DNA of 64,000 bases from an uncultured Microbacteriaceae bacterium (lineage in GTDB: Bacteria > Actinomycetota > Actinomycetes > Actinomycetales > Microbacteriaceae). Location of the stretch: positions 1-64,000 of the forward strand of contig CANKXX010000006.1 of the NCBI GenBank assembly GCA_947487835.1, read 5' to 3'. The notes beneath the pieces were generated by a model, which saw only the letters and a program-made list of their open reading frames with translations, was not told where the DNA came from and ran no database searches. The first letter of the stretch is position 1. Each line of letters opens with the position of its first letter. This document shows, piece after piece, positions 61,355 through 64,000 of the stretch. The translations under genes were made by a program, and so were the position numbers.

Positions 61355-61942
61355 CTATCGGGTAGCCGAGCCGACGCCCGGCTCGAAGACGGCCAGCGAG
61401 AACCGCGCGGGCTCGGCGCCGGGGTTGGCGTAGGCGTGCGGTACATCACCCGGGAACTCGAGCGCATCGCCCGTGCCGAGCGCGACGGACCGGTCCTCCA
61501 CCTCCACGGTGACGGATCCCTCCTGCACGTGCAGGAGCTCCCGGGTGCCGGGGGAGTGGGTCCCGCTCTGCTGCCGGTCGCCGGCGGCGAGCGTCCAGTC
61601 CCACAGCTCGAAGACCTCGGGCCGGGTCGTCCCCGCCACGAGCACGGCGCGTCCTCCGGCGTCGCTGGTCCACAGGACGGCGCCCTCGCCGCTGCGGGTC
61701 ACCTTCACGGGCTTCGGGTCGGGGGACTGCACGAGGTCGGGAAGTCCCACGCCGAGCGCCTCGGCGATGCGCAGCAGCGTGCCGACGCTGGGGTTCGTCG
61801 CGCCCTGCTCCACGTTCACAACGAGCCGGCGGCTCACCCCGGCCGTCTCGGCGAGCTGATCGAGCGTCCAGCGGCGCCCCTGCCGCTCGCCACGCACGCG
61901 GGCGCCGATCGCCGCCGCCAGGGCGGCCGTGTCGTTCTCCAT
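61355..61942 (-). CDS. XRE-family regulator with cupin domain
   Basis: A 195-residue regulator. The N-terminal helix-turn-helix contains LDQLAETAGVSRRLVVNVEQ, followed by NPSVGTLLRIAEALGV. The C-terminal cupin has the motif GTHSPGTRELLHVQEGSV and GDVPHAY. Such proteins often regulate adjacent metabolic genes, here probably the B3/4 gene downstream. ATG 61942 starts the family N-terminus. Confidence 0.9.
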   Translation of the reverse strand: MENDTAALAAAIGARVRGERQGRRWTLDQLAETAGVSRRLVVNVEQGATNPSVGTLLRIAEALGVGLPDLVQSPDPKPVKVTRSGEGAVLWTSDAGGRAVLVAGTTRPEVFELWDWTLAAGDRQQSGTHSPGTRELLHVQEGSVTVEVEDRSVALGTGDALEFPGDVPHAYANPGAEPARFSLAVFEPGVGSATR

Positions 61943-62027
61943 GAGTGCACTCTACTGCGCGCCGCGTGCACCGTTTGGAGTGCCCCGGTCGTGCGCTGGG
62001 CGTGCGCGCCGTGCGCCTCCTCGTGTT

Positions 62028-62090
62028 CCTGCCCAGGCAGGAGCATCCTGCGCAGGTGAAACCTGGGCAGGATGCCTCTGCCTGGGCAGG
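62028..62090. repeat. 63-bp hairpin repeat, CCTGCCCAGGCAG family, copy 2
   Basis: Ends CCTGCCCAGGCAG and CTGCCTGGGCAGG; interior CCTGCGCAGG...ACCTGGGCAGG. Identical length to the copies at 24251 and 62549. It lies upstream of the XRE-cupin gene. Confidence 0.85.
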
Positions 62091-62201
62091 GGCGGGTTAG
62101 GCGGACGCAATATGGCGCGGGTGTATCAGGCGCGGCGACCGCCGAGCGGGCGAGGAGCGCTCCGGGTCAGTCCTCGGTCTCGGCGGCGAGCCGGTCCGGG
62201 C

Positions 62202-62444
62202 TCAGCGAGTCCCCGGCGACCGGCGTGCGGAAGGGCGGATCCTGCCGCGGGCGCGCGGTGCCGTCCCCGCCGCGTCGCTCTCGGCCGCGGCACTCTCCGC
62301 AGCGTCGTCCTCGTCGACGCCGGGCAGAACGTCGGGCTCCTCGGCCGACCCGGGCAGGGGCGCGCCCTCGCCGCCGGGCTCGGCGGCGGCGATCCCCTGG
62401 TCGTCCTGGGCGGGATGGGGCAGAAGCGGTTCGGACATCGACAT
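62202..62444 (-). CDS. Small acidic hypothetical protein, possibly frameshifted
   Basis: An 80-residue frame from ATG 62444 begins MSMSEPLLPHPAQDDQG and is acidic up to about residue 62 (AAAESDAAGTAPR), like small acidic proteins of the group. The last residues become Arg/Pro-rich, which is typical of an out-of-frame tail. The adjacent frame ends with a more natural tail, PVAGDSLSPDRLAAETED, at 62167. One shift near 62255-62265 would join them. Confidence 0.4.
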   Translation of the reverse strand: MSMSEPLLPHPAQDDQGIAAAEPGGEGAPLPGSAEEPDVLPGVDEDDAAESAAAESDAAGTAPRARGRIRPSARRSPGTR

Positions 62445-62548
62445 GCCGAGAGTCTTCTCCCTCGCCGACCGCTGCGGGTGAACCACCGGTTACGGCAGGA
62501 CGACCTCCCGGTGCCCCCCGAACCCCACACGCCCTCGCCGCGCGTGCC

Positions 62549-62611
62549 CCTGCCCAGGCACGAGGATCCTGCGCAGGTTGAAGCTGGGCAGGATCCTTCT
62601 GCCTGGGCAGG
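62549..62611. repeat. 63-bp hairpin repeat, CCTGCCCAGGCAG family, copy 3
   Basis: Ends CCTGCCCAGGCAC and CTGCCTGGGCAGG; inner arms GGATCCTGCGCAGG and its near complement CTGGGCAGGATCC. It lies between the small acidic gene and the ABC ATPase stop. Confidence 0.85.
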
Positions 62612-62725
62612 GGCGGAATGGGAAGGGCGGTAAGCGGCGGCGTCGCACCCGGAGGAAGGTCCGCGCGACCCGACCCCGCACTCCGCCCAGCAGCCCGATC
62701 CCGCCCGGCCACCCGACCCAACGCG

Positions 62726-63829
62726 TCAGTCGCGGGGGAGGACCGCCACGGCGCCGGCCTCGAACCGCAGGTGCACGGCCGTTCCGGCCGGCCGCCGCTC
62801 CTCGACGCGGTGCTGCACCTGCAGCACCGTGCCGTTAGCGAGCCGGACGGTGCTCCGGCAGACGGGGCCGAGGAACATCACAGCCTCGACGACGCCCGCG
62901 ACGCCGGTGTCGGCGAGCGCGATGTTCTCCGGGCGCACGAGCACCCACACGGGTCCGTCGGCCGGGGCGCCGACGACCGGGAGCTCCGCGCCCGCCACCC
63001 GCGCGAGCCCGCCCACGACGTCGCCGGGGACGCGGTTGCTGACCCCCACGAACTGCGCGACGAACTCGGTCTGCGGCGCCGAGTAGAGCGACTCCGGCGT
63101 GCCCACCTGCTCGATGCGCCCGTCGCGCATGACGGCGACCCGGTCCGCTATCGCCAGGGCCTCCTCCTGGTCGTGGGTGACGAACATCGTCGTGATGTCG
63201 AGCTCGTGTTGGATGCGCCGGATCTCGTCCCGCAGCTGCACCCGCACCTTCGCGTCGAGCGCACTCAGCGGCTCGTCGAGGAGCAGGACCCGGGGCCGCG
63301 TGACGAGGGCCCGGGCGAGGGCGACGCGCTGCTGCTGCCCGCCGGAGAGCTGGTGGGCGTACCGCTCGCCGAGGGCCGAGAGCCCCACGAGGTCGAGCGC
63401 CTCGCCCGATCGAGCGGCGCGCCCCCGTCGGTCGACACCGCGCATCCGCAGCCCGAACTCCACGTTCTGCCGCACAGTGAGGTGCGGGAACAGAGAGTAC
63501 GACTGGAAGACCATGCCGACGTCCCTGCGGTGCGTCGGCACGTCCACGACGTCGACGCCGTCGACGAGGATGCTCCCCGCGGTCACCCGCTCCAGCCCGG
63601 CGAGCGCACGGAGCGCCGTGGTCTTGCCGCAGCCCGAGGGCCCGAGCACCGCGACCAGCTCGCCAGGACGCAGGGTCAGGTCGATGCCGTTGAGTGCCGT
63701 GTGCCCGGCGTACTGCTTCACGACGGACCGGAGCTCGACGGATGCTCCGGCGCCCCGGGGGGATGTCGGGTCGGCGCGGTCGGCGCGGTCGGCGCGGTCG
63801 GCGGGGACCACGGGCGAGGAGGAGGTCAT
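62726..63829 (-). CDS. ABC importer ATP-binding protein with TOBE domain (PotA/FbpC-like)
   Basis: A 367-residue ATPase. Walker A GPSGCGKTT, Q-loop VGMVFQSYSLFPHLTV, signature LSGGQQQRVALARAL, Walker B VLLLDEPLSALD and switch His THDQEEAL are complete; a TOBE regulatory domain fills the C-terminal ~110 residues. It would drive import of polyamine, iron, thiamine or sugar; which one cannot be read. The N-terminus contains (RAD)x3 from a 9-bp tandem repeat and may be miscalled. It overlaps the upstream permease stop by 4 bp. Confidence 0.92.
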   Translation of the reverse strand: MTSSSPVVPADRADRADRADPTSPRGAGASVELRSVVKQYAGHTALNGIDLTLRPGELVAVLGPSGCGKTTALRALAGLERVTAGSILVDGVDVVDVPTHRRDVGMVFQSYSLFPHLTVRQNVEFGLRMRGVDRRGRAARSGEALDLVGLSALGERYAHQLSGGQQQRVALARALVTRPRVLLLDEPLSALDAKVRVQLRDEIRRIQHELDITTMFVTHDQEEALAIADRVAVMRDGRIEQVGTPESLYSAPQTEFVAQFVGVSNRVPGDVVGGLARVAGAELPVVGAPADGPVWVLVRPENIALADTGVAGVVEAVMFLGPVCRSTVRLANGTVLQVQHRVEERRPAGTAVHLRFEAGAVAVLPRD

Positions 63830-64000
63830 CGGGCTGCCTTCGAGGAGGTGGTCGGGGAGGGCGGTGGGGCGGCCGCGGCGAGGGCCGAAGCGGATGCCGC
63901 GGGGTCCGCCGGGGCCGCGGTGGGCACGCCGGCCGCGCGGGCGGTGCCCACGCGACCGATCAGCAGGAGCAGGGTGAACGCGAACAGGAGCGCGAGGAGG
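63826..64000 (-). CDS. ABC transporter permease, C-terminal end (partial)
   Basis: The minus-strand frame open to the window edge ends LALLFAFTLLLLIGRVG followed by a basic, Pro/Ala-rich tail. This is one membrane segment and cytoplasmic tail of a permease, consistent with its 4-bp overlap with the ABC ATPase gene. The rest lies beyond the window. Confidence 0.75.
   Translation of the reverse strand, partial: LLALLFAFTLLLLIGRVGTARAAGVPTAAPADPAASASALAAAAPPPSPTTSSKAAR

Overview
The window is high-GC actinobacterial DNA, most likely from the family Microbacteriaceae. Supporting signs are dense GC-rich coding with frequent GTG starts and 4-bp stop/start overlaps, a DUF222/13E12-type HNH protein, a short DUF7882-like protein and a fused CydDC exporter. 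No rRNA, tRNA, phage, transposase or CRISPR array was seen. The species cannot be named from the sequence alone.

Layout. 1-1758: tail of a hemopexin-like gene, then a flavin hydroxylase. 1953-11485: L-fucose catabolism by the non-phosphorylative (oxidative) route. It holds a 2-keto-3-deoxy-L-fuconate dehydrogenase-like SDR, an FAH-family hydrolase, an L-fuconate dehydratase-like enolase, an aldo/keto reductase and a FucU mutarotase, followed by a ketose 3-epimerase-like gene and a ribose-type ABC importer. 11564-14214: a zinc alcohol dehydrogenase and pxpBC. 14232-19922: a six-gene minus-strand operon (cupin phosphoglucose isomerase, FGGY kinase, D-2-hydroxyacid dehydrogenase, KDPG-type aldolase, AroE-like dehydrogenase, phosphotriesterase-like lactonase) that looks like an uncharacterised sugar or sugar-acid route. 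20195-24092: a small zinc-ribbon protein, a Baeyer-Villiger-type monooxygenase, and rbsK-rbsD-gntR. 24352-32721: cydA-cydB-cydDC-gntR, divergent from a blaI/M56 pair, with three phased operators between them.

32741-42961: a hydrolase, an FGGY kinase, a GH127 beta-L-arabinofuranosidase with a LacI regulator, a SpoIIE-type phosphatase, a mannitol dehydrogenase-family gene, and a flavin monooxygenase interrupted by an amber codon. 43031-51967: TetR regulators, each beside a clear palindrome and a partner oxidoreductase, plus an HNH protein, LtrA, and a zinc-ribbon/PD-(D/E)XK protein followed by a small acidic protein. 52141-57545: a His-rich copper ATPase behind a CsoR-like box, RibA, a glyoxalase-fold dioxygenase and small proteins. 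57772-60413: a bacteriophytochrome-diguanylate cyclase with its heme oxygenase. 60600-64000: a B3/4-domain protein, an XRE-cupin regulator and an ABC importer that runs off the edge.

Three families of intergenic palindromic repeats run through the window: 84/78-bp elements ending in AATTCAG, a 63-bp CCTGCCCAGGCAG hairpin (three copies of identical length), and a ~25-bp CCCTTCGACAAGCTCAGGG repeat often found as inverted pairs. They, the BlaI-type triple operator at the cytochrome bd locus, the bphO-bphP light module and the amber-interrupted monooxygenase are the most notable non-routine signals. Functional assignments rest on motifs and gene context read by eye; no database search was run.
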